Source of the DNA: Clostridiales bacterium
GTDB lineage: Bacteria; Bacillota; Clostridia; Christensenellales; Borkfalkiaceae
Assembly (NCBI GenBank): GCA_015055525.1
Contig: SVHZ01000001.1
Span: 1-64,000 of the forward strand
Length of the DNA stretch: 64,000 bases
Reading direction: 5' to 3'
How positions within the stretch are numbered: position 1 is the first letter of the stretch; each line of letters starts with the position of its first letter. Made by a program: the position numbers and the translations under genes. The notes below the pieces were generated by a model. It was not told the origin of the DNA and ran no database searches. It was given only the letters and a program-made list of their open reading frames with translations. Positions 15,917 through 23,763 of this stretch are shown here, one piece after another.

Positions 15917-15934
15917 GGCGTAAACCTTGCGTTT
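15909..15934 (-). terminator. Terminator of thrH
   Basis: AAACGCAAGG / CCTTGCGTTT stem, followed on the minus strand by seven T. Confidence 0.8.
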
Positions 15935-15937
15935 ATA

Positions 15938-16549
15938 TTATAAAACTTCTTTGATTGCATTAAAGAGTTCGTCATAACTTTCAAATGCCGAAAGTTCAGG
16001 GTAATCTTTTTTAATCTTTTCAGTAGAGCGGAATAAGAAACCCTTTTTACTATTTAATATCATCTCTAAATCATTATAACTATCGCCGGCGCAAATAGTT
16101 TCAAAGCCAACTGATTGAAGCGCCTTAACGGTAGAGAGTTTAGAGTGAGCGCAACGCATTTTGAACCCGGTAATTTCACCGTTACTTGCAACTTCTAAGG
16201 TGTTGCACATAATAGTGGGATTTCCAAGTTGTTTCATAAGTGGTGTTGCAAATTGATAAAAAGTATCACTCAAAATTACAACTTGAGTAATATCTCTAAG
16301 TTTATCTAAAAACTCTTTAGCCCCGTCAAGCGGTTTGATTTTAGAGATGGTTTGCTGTATCTCATTAAGACCAAGCCCGTGTTCTTTCAAAATCTTGATA
16401 CGATATTTCATAAGTTTATCGTAATCAGGCTCTTCACGGGTGGTGATTTCAAGTTCGGGGATATTAGTTTCTTTTGCAAATGCTATCCATATTTCAGGAA
16501 CCAACACGCCTTCTAAATCAAGGCATACAATATTCATATCGTTACTCAT
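15938..16549 (-). CDS. thrH: ThrH-type HAD phosphatase (phosphoserine phosphatase/homoserine phosphotransferase)
   Basis: 203 residues from ATG 16549. HAD motif I is CLDLEGVLVPEIW (D11, E13), motif II ILSDTFYQF, motif III GAGDSYNDLEM-like (CAGDSYND). The stretch LDLEGVLVPEIWIAFAKET is characteristic of Pseudomonas ThrH, which dephosphorylates phosphoserine and can move the phosphate to homoserine, linking serine and threonine synthesis. Start chosen at MSNDMN because a perfect promoter (TTGACA-17-TATAAT) ends 6 nt before this ATG; an upstream in-frame start would lie inside the promoter. Predicted leaderless. Confidence 0.9.
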   Translation of the reverse strand: MSNDMNIVCLDLEGVLVPEIWIAFAKETNIPELEITTREEPDYDKLMKYRIKILKEHGLGLNEIQQTISKIKPLDGAKEFLDKLRDITQVVILSDTFYQFATPLMKQLGNPTIMCNTLEVASNGEITGFKMRCAHSKLSTVKALQSVGFETICAGDSYNDLEMILNSKKGFLFRSTEKIKKDYPELSAFESYDELFNAIKEVL

Positions 16550-16555
16550 AGTTTT

Positions 16556-16584
16556 ATTATAAACAAAAACTAAAAAAATGTCAA
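16556..16584 (-). promoter_or_regulatory. Leaderless-type consensus promoter of thrH
   Basis: Minus strand TTGACA (16579-16584), 17-bp spacer, TATAAT (16556-16561), 6 nt, ATG at 16549. Consensus in both hexamers, and no ribosome-binding site can fit. Confidence 0.85.
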
Positions 16585-16613
16585 ACAAACGCTTAGTAGG
16601 GTTTATAATTAAC

Positions 16614-16678
16614 TTGATAAAATTTACATATTTTTTGAGTGATTTTACATTGAAATTATTCTTTTAATATGTTATTAT
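16614..16678 (+). promoter_or_regulatory. Promoter and conserved operator box of glycosidase-like gene 1
   Basis: A box of about 40 bp starting TTGATAAAATTTACAT and ending TTTTACATTGAA is almost identical to that before gene 2 (19079). TTTACA occurs twice, 22 bp apart. The -35 TTGAAA (16650-16655), 17-bp spacer and TATTAT (16673-16678) follow. The box sits just upstream of -35, as an activator site would. Confidence 0.75.
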
Positions 16679-16705
16679 TAAAATAACAACCAAAGGAGTA
16701 TTTTT

Positions 16706-18637
16706 ATGAAAAACAAGAACTTGCATATCTACTCAATTATGAGGCTTGACGTTCCCGACAATAAGATTGACGAAGTTGTTGAGGATATTAAATATCAATA
16801 CGAAAACGGCATAGCGTTCTGCCCGCTTTTTTCAATGACGCTTGTTCCAGAAGGCAACCCACCCGTTGATAAAGTTGGAACGTTATGTAAAAAATACCTT
16901 CTTTTCAAAGAAAAACTTGATAAACTCGGCGTTCCAAGCGGCGTTTTAGTTCAAGCAACTCTCGGCCATGGTTGGACGCTTGGTCAAATGTTTCCATACC
17001 AACAATATATTGGGCTTAAAGACGGCGTTGCAAGAAATACCGTTTGCCCAACTGACTTAGGGTTTAGAGATTACATTTATAACGTTTTCAAAACGATTGC
17101 AAAGTGTAATCCTGATGCTATGATGGTTGATGACGACTTCCGCCTTTTACAAAGAGCGGGTTTTGCTTGCGGTTGCCCAAACCATATAAAGATTATAAAC
17201 GATACCTTTAACGTAAACTTAACGCGTGAAGAACTTGCTGAAATTATTAGTAAAGATGATGAAACTTCAAAAAAATACTTAAAAGTGTTTGTTGAATCTC
17301 AACAAGAAGCGCTTATTGAAACTGCAAAGATTATGAGAAAGGGTATTGATGAAGTTAATCCTGATATTCCTTGCGCTTTCTGTTGCGGTGGTTATAACGC
17401 TCAATACGACCTTGATATTGCAAAAGTTTTAGCAGGTAAAGGTAAAACTATTTTAAGAATTAATAACGGTAGTTATTCTCATGAGGGCACCAGGTATTTC
17501 ACTTATTCATCGCTCCGTGCAGCAAGGCAAACGTATAAGTTTAAGGATAAAATTGATATCTTACTTGGCGAAACTGATACTTGCCCACAAAATAGATATA
17601 GCACAACGGCAGTTGCTCTTCATAATCAATTCACAAACTCAATACTTGAAGGTTGCGGTGGCGCAAAACAATGGATAACTCGTGGGCCTTACGAACCTGA
17701 AAGTGGTAAAGCCTACCGTAAAATTCTTTCTGAAAACTGTGGTTTTTACGAACAACTTTTCCTTGACGTTAAAGATATTGAGTGGCAAGGTGCAAGAACA
17801 TATCTTTCAAGAGATATGGACTTGCCTACTTCAAACGAAAGTAGCGCTTGGGGGCATTTCTTCTTTGAAGCGATGGGTATTCCGTATTATTTCTCAGGCG
17901 ATAAAGGCGGTGTGGTTTGCCTTGAAGGTAAAACCATTGAATCTTATCCTATTGAAGAGATTAAAGAAATTTTATCAGGAAACGTTATTCTTTCTTCAGA
18001 CGTTGCCGAACTTTTAATTAAACTTGGGCTTCAAGAATATATCGGGGTTGACGTTAGAGCGTGGAAAGGTAAAACTATAAAAGGCGAATATATCGTAGGC
18101 GGTAAGATTAGCATGGGCGTTCAACCTAAGGCGAAAGAACTTGTTCCGCTTAGTGATAAAGTTGAAGTTTTATCTAACGTGTTTAATTCAGACTACGTTA
18201 ATACGGAATTATTATTCCCGGGTGTAACTAAGTTTGAAAACTCTTTAGGCGGAACGATTGTAACCTTTGCAGGAACGCCTAATGTAGGGCACTTTATCGA
18301 TACGGGCTGTTACGCCTTCCTTAACCAAACGAGAAAGAGTCAAGTTGTTAGCATAATGAAAGGCTTAGATTGCCTTCCTGTATATTACCCCGGCGATGCT
18401 GAAGTTTACGTTAAAGCAGGTAAGTTAAAGTCAGGCGAGTTGATGGTTGTGTTTACAGGCGTTAGTGCAGATATTATAGAAAATATTGAACTTTGCTTTG
18501 ATAGAGAAGTTTCTAAAATTGAAATGCTTATGCCTAACGGTGAAAGAAAGGAACTTTCGTTCAAGGTTGAAAACGGCGTGTATATTATTGATAAACAAGC
18601 CTTCCCATTAAAACCCGTTATTTTATACGTAAAATAA
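16706..18637 (+). CDS. Glycoside-hydrolase-like protein, paralogue 1
   Basis: 643 residues, cytoplasmic (no signal peptide). I do not recognise a numbered GH family. An N-terminal TIM-barrel-like region holds LVQATLGHGWTLG (about 90), MMVDDDFRL (about 147, an acidic cluster at the end of a predicted strand), ILLGETDTCPQNRYST and GAKQWITRGPYEPESG. The last ~80 residues are a beta-sandwich ending KPVILYVK, reminiscent of the C-terminal domain of GH42-type beta-galactosidases, as is the VYYPGDAEVY segment. Strong AAAGGAG site. It is roughly half identical to the gene at 19175 along its length. Likely a sugar-induced intracellular glycosidase (inference). Confidence 0.55.
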   Translation: MKNKNLHIYSIMRLDVPDNKIDEVVEDIKYQYENGIAFCPLFSMTLVPEGNPPVDKVGTLCKKYLLFKEKLDKLGVPSGVLVQATLGHGWTLGQMFPYQQYIGLKDGVARNTVCPTDLGFRDYIYNVFKTIAKCNPDAMMVDDDFRLLQRAGFACGCPNHIKIINDTFNVNLTREELAEIISKDDETSKKYLKVFVESQQEALIETAKIMRKGIDEVNPDIPCAFCCGGYNAQYDLDIAKVLAGKGKTILRINNGSYSHEGTRYFTYSSLRAARQTYKFKDKIDILLGETDTCPQNRYSTTAVALHNQFTNSILEGCGGAKQWITRGPYEPESGKAYRKILSENCGFYEQLFLDVKDIEWQGARTYLSRDMDLPTSNESSAWGHFFFEAMGIPYYFSGDKGGVVCLEGKTIESYPIEEIKEILSGNVILSSDVAELLIKLGLQEYIGVDVRAWKGKTIKGEYIVGGKISMGVQPKAKELVPLSDKVEVLSNVFNSDYVNTELLFPGVTKFENSLGGTIVTFAGTPNVGHFIDTGCYAFLNQTRKSQVVSIMKGLDCLPVYYPGDAEVYVKAGKLKSGELMVVFTGVSADIIENIELCFDREVSKIEMLMPNGERKELSFKVENGVYIIDKQAFPLKPVILYVK

Positions 18638-18651
18638 TAGTCGGTTGGCTA

Positions 18652-18680
18652 TTGACAAATTACAAGTTATAACATAAAAT
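18652..18680 (+). promoter_or_regulatory. Promoter of the 75-aa membrane protein gene
   Basis: TTGACA 18652-18657, 17-bp spacer, TAAAAT 18675-18680, then AAGGAG before ATG 18714. Confidence 0.75.
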
Positions 18681-18713
18681 ATTCGTAGATATATTTATAT
18701 AAGGAGAGTAATT

Positions 18714-18941
18714 ATGAAGGAATATATTAAATTTTTTGATGATCTTCCACTTTTAGGCAAATTATTATTTTGTTTACCCGTACTTAATTTAGGTTGGGCT
18801 ATTTACAGAATTTGTAAAGGCGTTAGCAATAATGATATGCTTTTCATAGTCGTAGGTATTTTATGGATTGTTTTAGACGTTGCTATGTGGGCTGTTGACC
18901 TTGTAACGACCGTTCTTTTTGGAAAACCAATTTTATCATAA
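18714..18941 (+). CDS. Small two-helix membrane protein, function unknown
   Basis: 75 residues with two hydrophobic segments (about 13-33 and 41-66) joined by the short loop RICKGVSNND. It has its own consensus promoter and an AAGGAG site, and ends 10 bp before a strong terminator. No equivalent gene follows paralogue 2, so it is specific to this side of the duplication. No family recognised. Confidence 0.7.
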   Translation: MKEYIKFFDDLPLLGKLLFCLPVLNLGWAIYRICKGVSNNDMLFIVVGILWIVLDVAMWAVDLVTTVLFGKPILS

Positions 18942-18950
18942 GTTAAAATT

Positions 18951-18984
18951 AAAGCACTCGCTCAAAAGAGCGAGTGCTTTTTTT
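18951..18984 (+). terminator. Terminator after the 75-aa gene (duplicate of that at 21114)
   Basis: AAAGCACTCGCTC AAAA GAGCGAGTGCTTT followed by T4. The whole hairpin and 100 bp beyond it recur at 21114 with few changes. Confidence 0.85.
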
Positions 18985-18988
18985 ATGC

Positions 18989-19072
18989 TTAAATTTTAGG
19001 GAGTTTTGAAAGGGCAACTTAAAGTTCGTCATCTGTGGGGACGTAATCTTTCATAATGCCGTCGTTAAACTT
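18989..19072 (-). pseudogene. Decayed 3' fragment of trpB (duplicate of the end of the gene at 21151)
   Basis: On the minus strand this 84-bp stretch reads KFNDGIMKDY..., matching the C-terminus of the TrpB2 gene, and ends with the same SKLPKI-stop. One codon is now TAA (CAA in the intact gene), so it cannot encode the C-terminus intact. About 130 bp including the preceding terminator are ~90% identical to 21109-21234. It stops abruptly where the promoter box of paralogue 2 begins. Confidence 0.85.
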
Positions 19073-19078
19073 AGGATA

Positions 19079-19143
19079 TTGACAAAATTTACATATTTTT
19101 TGATTGGTTTTACATTGAATTCCCTATTATAATATGCTATCAT
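19079..19143 (+). promoter_or_regulatory. Promoter and conserved operator box of glycosidase-like gene 2
   Basis: TTGACAAAATTTACAT...TTTTACATTGAA box nearly identical to the one at 16614. The -35 TTGAAT (19115-19120), 17-bp spacer and TATCAT (19138-19143) follow. Confidence 0.75.
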
Positions 19144-19174
19144 ATAGATAATAACTCAATTTGGAGATAAAAGT

Positions 19175-21109
19175 ATGAAGGAAAGAAAACTTGTTTTATA
19201 CTCGATAATGAAGTTTAACGACGCTTACGTTGAAGAAATTTGCCAAGATATCATTGAGCAATATAACACTGGCGTATGCTCGCTTCCTATGTTTAATATG
19301 ACGCTTGTTCCCGAGGGAGATCCCCTCGTTGATAAAGCGGAAGAACTTTGCAATAGTTACAAAAAGTATAAAGCAATTTTAGATAAAGCAGGCGTTCCAA
19401 GCGGTGTTTTAGTTCAAGCAACCCTTGGGCACGGTTGGACTCTTGGTAAGCCTTTCGCTATCCAAGCGTACACTAATTTGACTGACGGTAAAACGGATAA
19501 CGTTGCTTGCCCTTTAGACGATAGGTTTAACGAATATATTTATAACGCAATTAAAAAGATTGCCCTTTGCGCTCCCAAAGCCATTATGATCGACGATGAC
19601 TTTAGGCTTGTCACAAGGCCGGGTAAATCCTGCGCTTGCCCACTTCACATGAAGAAGTTTAACGAAATTGCAGGGTTAAACTTAACCCGTGAAGAACTTT
19701 GGGAAAAAATTCAAAAGGGCGATGAAGAAGGCAATCGTTTATACGATATTTTGAAGCAAACAAACCAAGATTCTCTTTTAGCAACCGCCCAAATTATAAG
19801 AAAGGCGATAGATGAAGTTGATCCTTATATTCAAGGCTCATACTGTGGCGGTAGTTCAGTTAGCCTTGACTATGAGCGCGCGGTAGTTTTATCGGGAAGT
19901 AAAAACCCCATAACCTATCGTTTGTCAAACGGTTATTACACCCCTTCCGGAACAAGATATTTCAGTTACGTTTCTTTTAGAGCGGCTCGCCATACCACAA
20001 GGCTTAAAGATAAGGTTGACGTTATTATGGCGGAAACCGATACCTGCCCGCACAACAGATATTCAACTTCCGCTCAAAGTTTGCACACCCACTTTATTTG
20101 CTCTTTGCTTGAAGGTTGCAACGGCGCTAAACAATGGCTCACTCGCTCACCGTACGAGCCTGATAGTGGAAAAGCGTATAGAAAAGTTCTTGCTAAAAAC
20201 CGTGATTTATATGAAGAACTTGCAAGGATTTATCCCACTTTAAGGTGGCGTGGTTTCAACACTTTTATCACTCGCAAACTCACAAATTATACAAACGTTG
20301 AGCATAACGACGGGTTTACCACAACTTTCCTTGACCAAATGGGCTTGCCGTTATCTTTCTCAACGGAAGTAACTGGTATTAACTGTTTTGCAGGTAAAAT
20401 CACTTCAATTCTTCCAGACGAAGAAGTTAAGGAACTTCTTGCTGGCAACGTTGTTTTAGACTGGGAAAGCGCAAAAATCTTAATCGACCGTGGTTACGGT
20501 AAATATCTTGGCGTTGATATTCGCGAGTGGACTGGTAAAATGCCTAAAATTGAAGTTGTTTACAACGAGCCCGGCAAATACACGAGCATTCAACAAAGCG
20601 TAAAAGAAATCGTTATAACTGATGACAAAGTGGAAGCGATAACCAAAGTTTATAATCAAACCACAGGTTGCGAGCCTGAATATTTATTCCCAGGTTCAAC
20701 CAAGTTCAAAAACGAACTCGGCGGTACGGTTTACGTGTTCGCAGGTACTCCCATTGCGCCACGCAGTATTCACGGCGGAGCGTTCTCTTTCCTTAACGAA
20801 ACGAGAAAACGCCAATTTATCGATATTTTGAAAGAGCACGGCGAAGCGCAAGTATATTATCCTGGCGACGGGGAAGTTTACTTAAAAACGGCTAATATGG
20901 ACGACGGCGGTTATTTCGTTTCCTTTATCAACGAGTGCGCCGATCCCATTGAAAATATTGAACTTGTAGTAGATAAAAAGGTTAAAAAGATTTATAAACT
21001 CAACGAAAAGGGCGAAAGGGTAAAGGTTAAATTTACTCAAAAAGGCGATTTAGTAACCTTGAAAGAACAGTCCTTAGTATTACAGCCTGTTTTACTTTTA
21101 ATTTATTAA
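19175..21109 (+). CDS. Glycoside-hydrolase-like protein, paralogue 2
   Basis: 644 residues, colinear with the product of 16706 and sharing all its marked segments: LVPEG, VPSGVLVQATLGHGWTLG, MIDDDFRL, SCACPLHMKKFN, ETDTCPHNRYST, GAKQWLTRSPYEP and the C-terminal VYYPGDGEVYLK sandwich. The conserved cysteine/histidine cluster CACPLH just after the acidic DDDF motif is unusual and may bind a metal. GGAG ribosome-binding site. It ends at a terminator shared with the convergent trpB. The two paralogues are too diverged for a recent simple tandem duplication, yet their promoters and 3' flanks are close to identical. Confidence 0.55.
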   Translation: MKERKLVLYSIMKFNDAYVEEICQDIIEQYNTGVCSLPMFNMTLVPEGDPLVDKAEELCNSYKKYKAILDKAGVPSGVLVQATLGHGWTLGKPFAIQAYTNLTDGKTDNVACPLDDRFNEYIYNAIKKIALCAPKAIMIDDDFRLVTRPGKSCACPLHMKKFNEIAGLNLTREELWEKIQKGDEEGNRLYDILKQTNQDSLLATAQIIRKAIDEVDPYIQGSYCGGSSVSLDYERAVVLSGSKNPITYRLSNGYYTPSGTRYFSYVSFRAARHTTRLKDKVDVIMAETDTCPHNRYSTSAQSLHTHFICSLLEGCNGAKQWLTRSPYEPDSGKAYRKVLAKNRDLYEELARIYPTLRWRGFNTFITRKLTNYTNVEHNDGFTTTFLDQMGLPLSFSTEVTGINCFAGKITSILPDEEVKELLAGNVVLDWESAKILIDRGYGKYLGVDIREWTGKMPKIEVVYNEPGKYTSIQQSVKEIVITDDKVEAITKVYNQTTGCEPEYLFPGSTKFKNELGGTVYVFAGTPIAPRSIHGGAFSFLNETRKRQFIDILKEHGEAQVYYPGDGEVYLKTANMDDGGYFVSFINECADPIENIELVVDKKVKKIYKLNEKGERVKVKFTQKGDLVTLKEQSLVLQPVLLLIY

Positions 21110-21113
21110 AATT

Positions 21114-21145
21114 AAAGCACTCGCTCAAAAGAGCGAGTGCTTTTT
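21114..21145. terminator. Terminator between glycosidase-like gene 2 and trpB
   Basis: AAAGCACTCGCTC AAAA GAGCGAGTGCTTT followed by T3CTTT; copy of 18951-18984. Confidence 0.85.
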
Positions 21146-21150
21146 CTTTG

Positions 21151-22521
21151 TTAAATTTTAGGGAGTTTTGAAAGGGCAACTTGAAGTTCTTCGTCGGTAG
21201 GGATATAATCTTTCATAATGCCGTCGTTAAACTTTTGATAACTCATCATATCAAAGTAACCGGTACCCGTTAAACCAAACACGATAGTCTTTTCTTCGCC
21301 CGTTTCTTTGCATTTAAGAGCCTCGTCTATCGCAACTTTTATTGCGTGAGCAGATTCTGGAGCGGGAAGTATTCCCTCAATTCTTGCAAACTTTTGAGCA
21401 GCCTCGAAAACTTCAGTTTGCTTTACGGTAGTCGCCTCAATCAAGCCTTGGTGTTTAAGTTCTGATAAAGTTGAAGTCATACCGTGATATCTCAAACCGC
21501 CTGCGTGAGTTGCCGCGGGGATATATCCGCTACCTAAGGTGTACATTTTGGCAAGGGGGCAAACTTTACCCGTATCGCAATAGTCGTAAGCGTATTTACC
21601 GCGAGTGAGCGACGGGCAAGACGCGGGTTCAACCGCAATAATTCTATAATCTTTCTCGCCTTGAATCTTTTCAACCATAAACGGAGAGATAAGACCGCCA
21701 AGGTTAGAGCCACCGCCCGCGCAACCGATAACGATATCTGCTTTAATATCGTATTTATCAAGTGCGGTTTTAGTTTCTAAACCGATAACCGATTGATGAA
21801 GTAAAACTTGGTTAAGAACGCTACCTAAGGCATAACGATAACCGTCAAGCGACGATGCCGTTTCAACCGCCTCTGAAATAGCGCAACCGAGAGAACCTGT
21901 CGTCCCCGGGAATTCTTCGTTTATTTTTCTACCAACTTCAGTAGTCATAGACGGAGAAGGCGTAACGTCTGCCCCGTAAGTTCTCATAACTTCTCTACGG
22001 AAGGGTTTTTGTTCGTAAGAGCATTTTACCATAAACACTTTGCAGTCAAGCCCAAAGTATGAGCAAGCCATAGAAAGAGCAGTTCCCCATTGACCTGCGC
22101 CCGTTTCGGTGGTAACGCCTTTAAGACCTTGTTCTTTGGCGTAGTACGCTTGAGCAATTGCAGAGTTTAACTTGTGAGAACCCGAAGTATTGTTACCTTC
22201 AAACTTATAGTAAATTTTAGCAGGAGTATCTAAGAGTTTTTCTAAGCAGTACGCCCTAACGAGTGGAGATGGGCGATACATCTTATAAAAATCTCTAACT
22301 TCCTTTGGTATTTCAATATATTCGCTCGTATCGTCGAGTTCTTGTCTAGCAAGTTCGGTGCAGAAAACGTTAGAAAGTTCATCTAAAGTGATAGGCTCGA
22401 AAGTTTTTGGATTAAGAAGGGGAGCGGGCTTGTTTTTCATAAACGCTCTCAAATTTATCCAAGACTTAGGCATCTCCGATTCTTCAAGATAAATTTTGTA
22501 AGGAATTTCTTTGTTAATCAT
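21151..22521 (-). CDS. trpB: Tryptophan synthase beta chain, TrpB2 type
   Basis: 456 residues, the longer TrpB2 form. PLP lysine K117 in GNNTSGSHKLNSA, ETGAGQWG, and the PLP phosphate loop GCAGGGSNLGG are present, with the N-terminal extension typical of TrpB2. There is no trpA or other trp gene near. TrpB2 proteins work without TrpA and condense free indole with serine, so indole salvage is the likely role. Preceded by a T-box leader with a TGG (Trp) specifier, so expression rises when tRNA-Trp is uncharged. AGGAG lies upstream of the ATG. A decayed copy of its last 28 codons lies at 18989. Confidence 0.93.
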   Translation of the reverse strand: MINKEIPYKIYLEESEMPKSWINLRAFMKNKPAPLLNPKTFEPITLDELSNVFCTELARQELDDTSEYIEIPKEVRDFYKMYRPSPLVRAYCLEKLLDTPAKIYYKFEGNNTSGSHKLNSAIAQAYYAKEQGLKGVTTETGAGQWGTALSMACSYFGLDCKVFMVKCSYEQKPFRREVMRTYGADVTPSPSMTTEVGRKINEEFPGTTGSLGCAISEAVETASSLDGYRYALGSVLNQVLLHQSVIGLETKTALDKYDIKADIVIGCAGGGSNLGGLISPFMVEKIQGEKDYRIIAVEPASCPSLTRGKYAYDYCDTGKVCPLAKMYTLGSGYIPAATHAGGLRYHGMTSTLSELKHQGLIEATTVKQTEVFEAAQKFARIEGILPAPESAHAIKVAIDEALKCKETGEEKTIVFGLTGTGYFDMMSYQKFNDGIMKDYIPTDEELQVALSKLPKI

Positions 22522-22540
22522 TTTGCTACTTCTCCTAAAA

Positions 22541-22803
22541 ATAAAAACTGCCCCAGCAAAATTGCTGGGACAGGATAATATACCCGTGGTGCCACCCGGC
22601 TTGGCGCAAACGCGCCCACTTTACGCAAAAATTTTGCGTTAACTATTGATTACGGATAGTTAACCCGTCTCCCATACTAAGCAAAACTGCCTTTCCGTTC
22701 GCCCTCAAAAGCCCATTCAATTACGCATTTTGCATTGTAATCTCACCGTCTACAACTCTCTTTGCCAAAAAAATCGCAATCTACTTACACTTTATCATCA
22801 GTT
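22541..22803 (-). ncRNA. T-box leader, tryptophan specifier, upstream of trpB
   Basis: The minus strand contains the T-box sequence GGGTGGCACCACGGG (22583-22597) followed by a terminator hairpin CCCAGCAA / TTGCTGGG with a T-rich tail (22541-22571). Stem I lies 5' of it, with the AGAGAG motif and, on the 3' side of the specifier loop, GAATGGGC whose TGG is at 22713-22715. TGG reads tRNA-Trp, consistent with the gene controlled. The antiterminator is expected to use the T-box segment and the 5' arm of the terminator. Confidence 0.93.
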
Positions 22804-22809
22804 TTAATA

Positions 22810-22839
22810 ATGGTAACACAATTTAAGCAAAAAAGTCAA
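22810..22839 (-). promoter_or_regulatory. Promoter of the T-box/trpB transcript
   Basis: Minus strand TTGACT (22834-22839), 18-bp spacer, TACCAT (22810-22815). The -35 overlaps the stop codon of the preceding kinase gene. Confidence 0.6.
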
Positions 22840-23672
22840 GCGTTTTTGATAAGCCCTTTCAACTTGTAAAGAACAGGCTCGAACGAAGCGCCGTACCAAT
22901 GGTTTTTAAGTTTTGCCGTTTGCTTAATGCTCATAACGGTAAAGTCTGCCGCTATCTTTGCAGATTCATAAGCGGTTTTGCCGTTAACGAGCGCTCCAAC
23001 GAAACAAGATGCGTAAATATCTCCCGTTCCGTGGCAACTGTTTTTCAAGAGTTTGTGTTTATAATAAGAGCGTTTTCCGTTTTCGTAAACTTCAATGCCC
23101 GTGTAACCTTTTTCGTAAGAAATTCCCGTTAAAATAACCGCTTTTGCGCCTAAACTCAAAAGACCTTTCACAACTTTAGAAATATATTCTTCGTCGTATG
23201 CCGTTTTATATTCAATGCCGGTTAAGAAACAAGCTTCGGTAAGGTTTGGAACAACGTAATCACAAACGGCAACTAAACTCTTCATATCTTCAACGTAATT
23301 ATTATCAAACGCGGGGTAGAGTTTTCCGTTATCTGCAAAAGCAGGGTCTACTATCATTTTACCGCCCGCTCTTAAAGAGTTTTTAGCGTAAGTTATCATA
23401 TATTCAATTTGAGTTTTACTGCCTAAATAACCGGTATAAACGGCATCAAAAGAAACGCCCTCTTTTTTCCAATGGTTAAAAATTGGGGGGATATCATCGG
23501 TTAAATCTCTAAAAGTAAAACCTGAAAAACCTGCGGTGTGAGTTGATAGTACCGCGCTTGGAAGCACGCAAGTTTCAATTCCGCAAGCAGAAATGATAGG
23601 AAGTGCAACAGTTAACGAGCATTGACCTAAACAAGATATATCTTGAATAGTTAAAACTTTTCTATTTTCCAT
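22836..23672 (-). CDS. pdxY: Pyridoxal/pyridoxamine kinase
   Basis: 278 residues of the ribokinase superfamily, PdxK/PdxY type. DISCLGQCSLTVALPIISACG at the start is the usual substrate-binding block, and NSCHGTGDIYAS (C213, D218) provides the anion hole and catalytic base. It makes pyridoxal-5'-phosphate by salvage. It is divergent from a MocR-type regulator, whose relatives sense PLP or PLP-dependent ligands, and sits next to a PLP enzyme gene (trpB) in its own transcript. AAGGAA ribosome-binding site. Confidence 0.92.
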   Translation of the reverse strand: MENRKVLTIQDISCLGQCSLTVALPIISACGIETCVLPSAVLSTHTAGFSGFTFRDLTDDIPPIFNHWKKEGVSFDAVYTGYLGSKTQIEYMITYAKNSLRAGGKMIVDPAFADNGKLYPAFDNNYVEDMKSLVAVCDYVVPNLTEACFLTGIEYKTAYDEEYISKVVKGLLSLGAKAVILTGISYEKGYTGIEVYENGKRSYYKHKLLKNSCHGTGDIYASCFVGALVNGKTAYESAKIAADFTVMSIKQTAKLKNHWYGASFEPVLYKLKGLIKNA

Positions 23673-23718
23673 AATTAAAAATTCCTTTTATAAATTTGTT
23701 TACATTATACAATAGTTG

Positions 23719-23736
23719 TGATATTATTAAAATAAT
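23719..23736. promoter_or_regulatory. Candidate operator between pdxY and the MocR gene
   Basis: Imperfect palindrome GATATTATTAAAATAATC in the divergent intergenic region. A minus-strand TATAAT for pdxY (23704-23709 region) lies next to it. A MocR regulator binding here would explain joint control; inference. Confidence 0.4.
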
Positions 23737-23763
23737 CAAATTTGGAGTTTTTTATATAACCAG

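Noticed and set aside
16550-16588. Upstream extension of ThrH
   Set aside because: It lies inside a consensus promoter, and the extra hydrophobic residues have no counterpart in ThrH.
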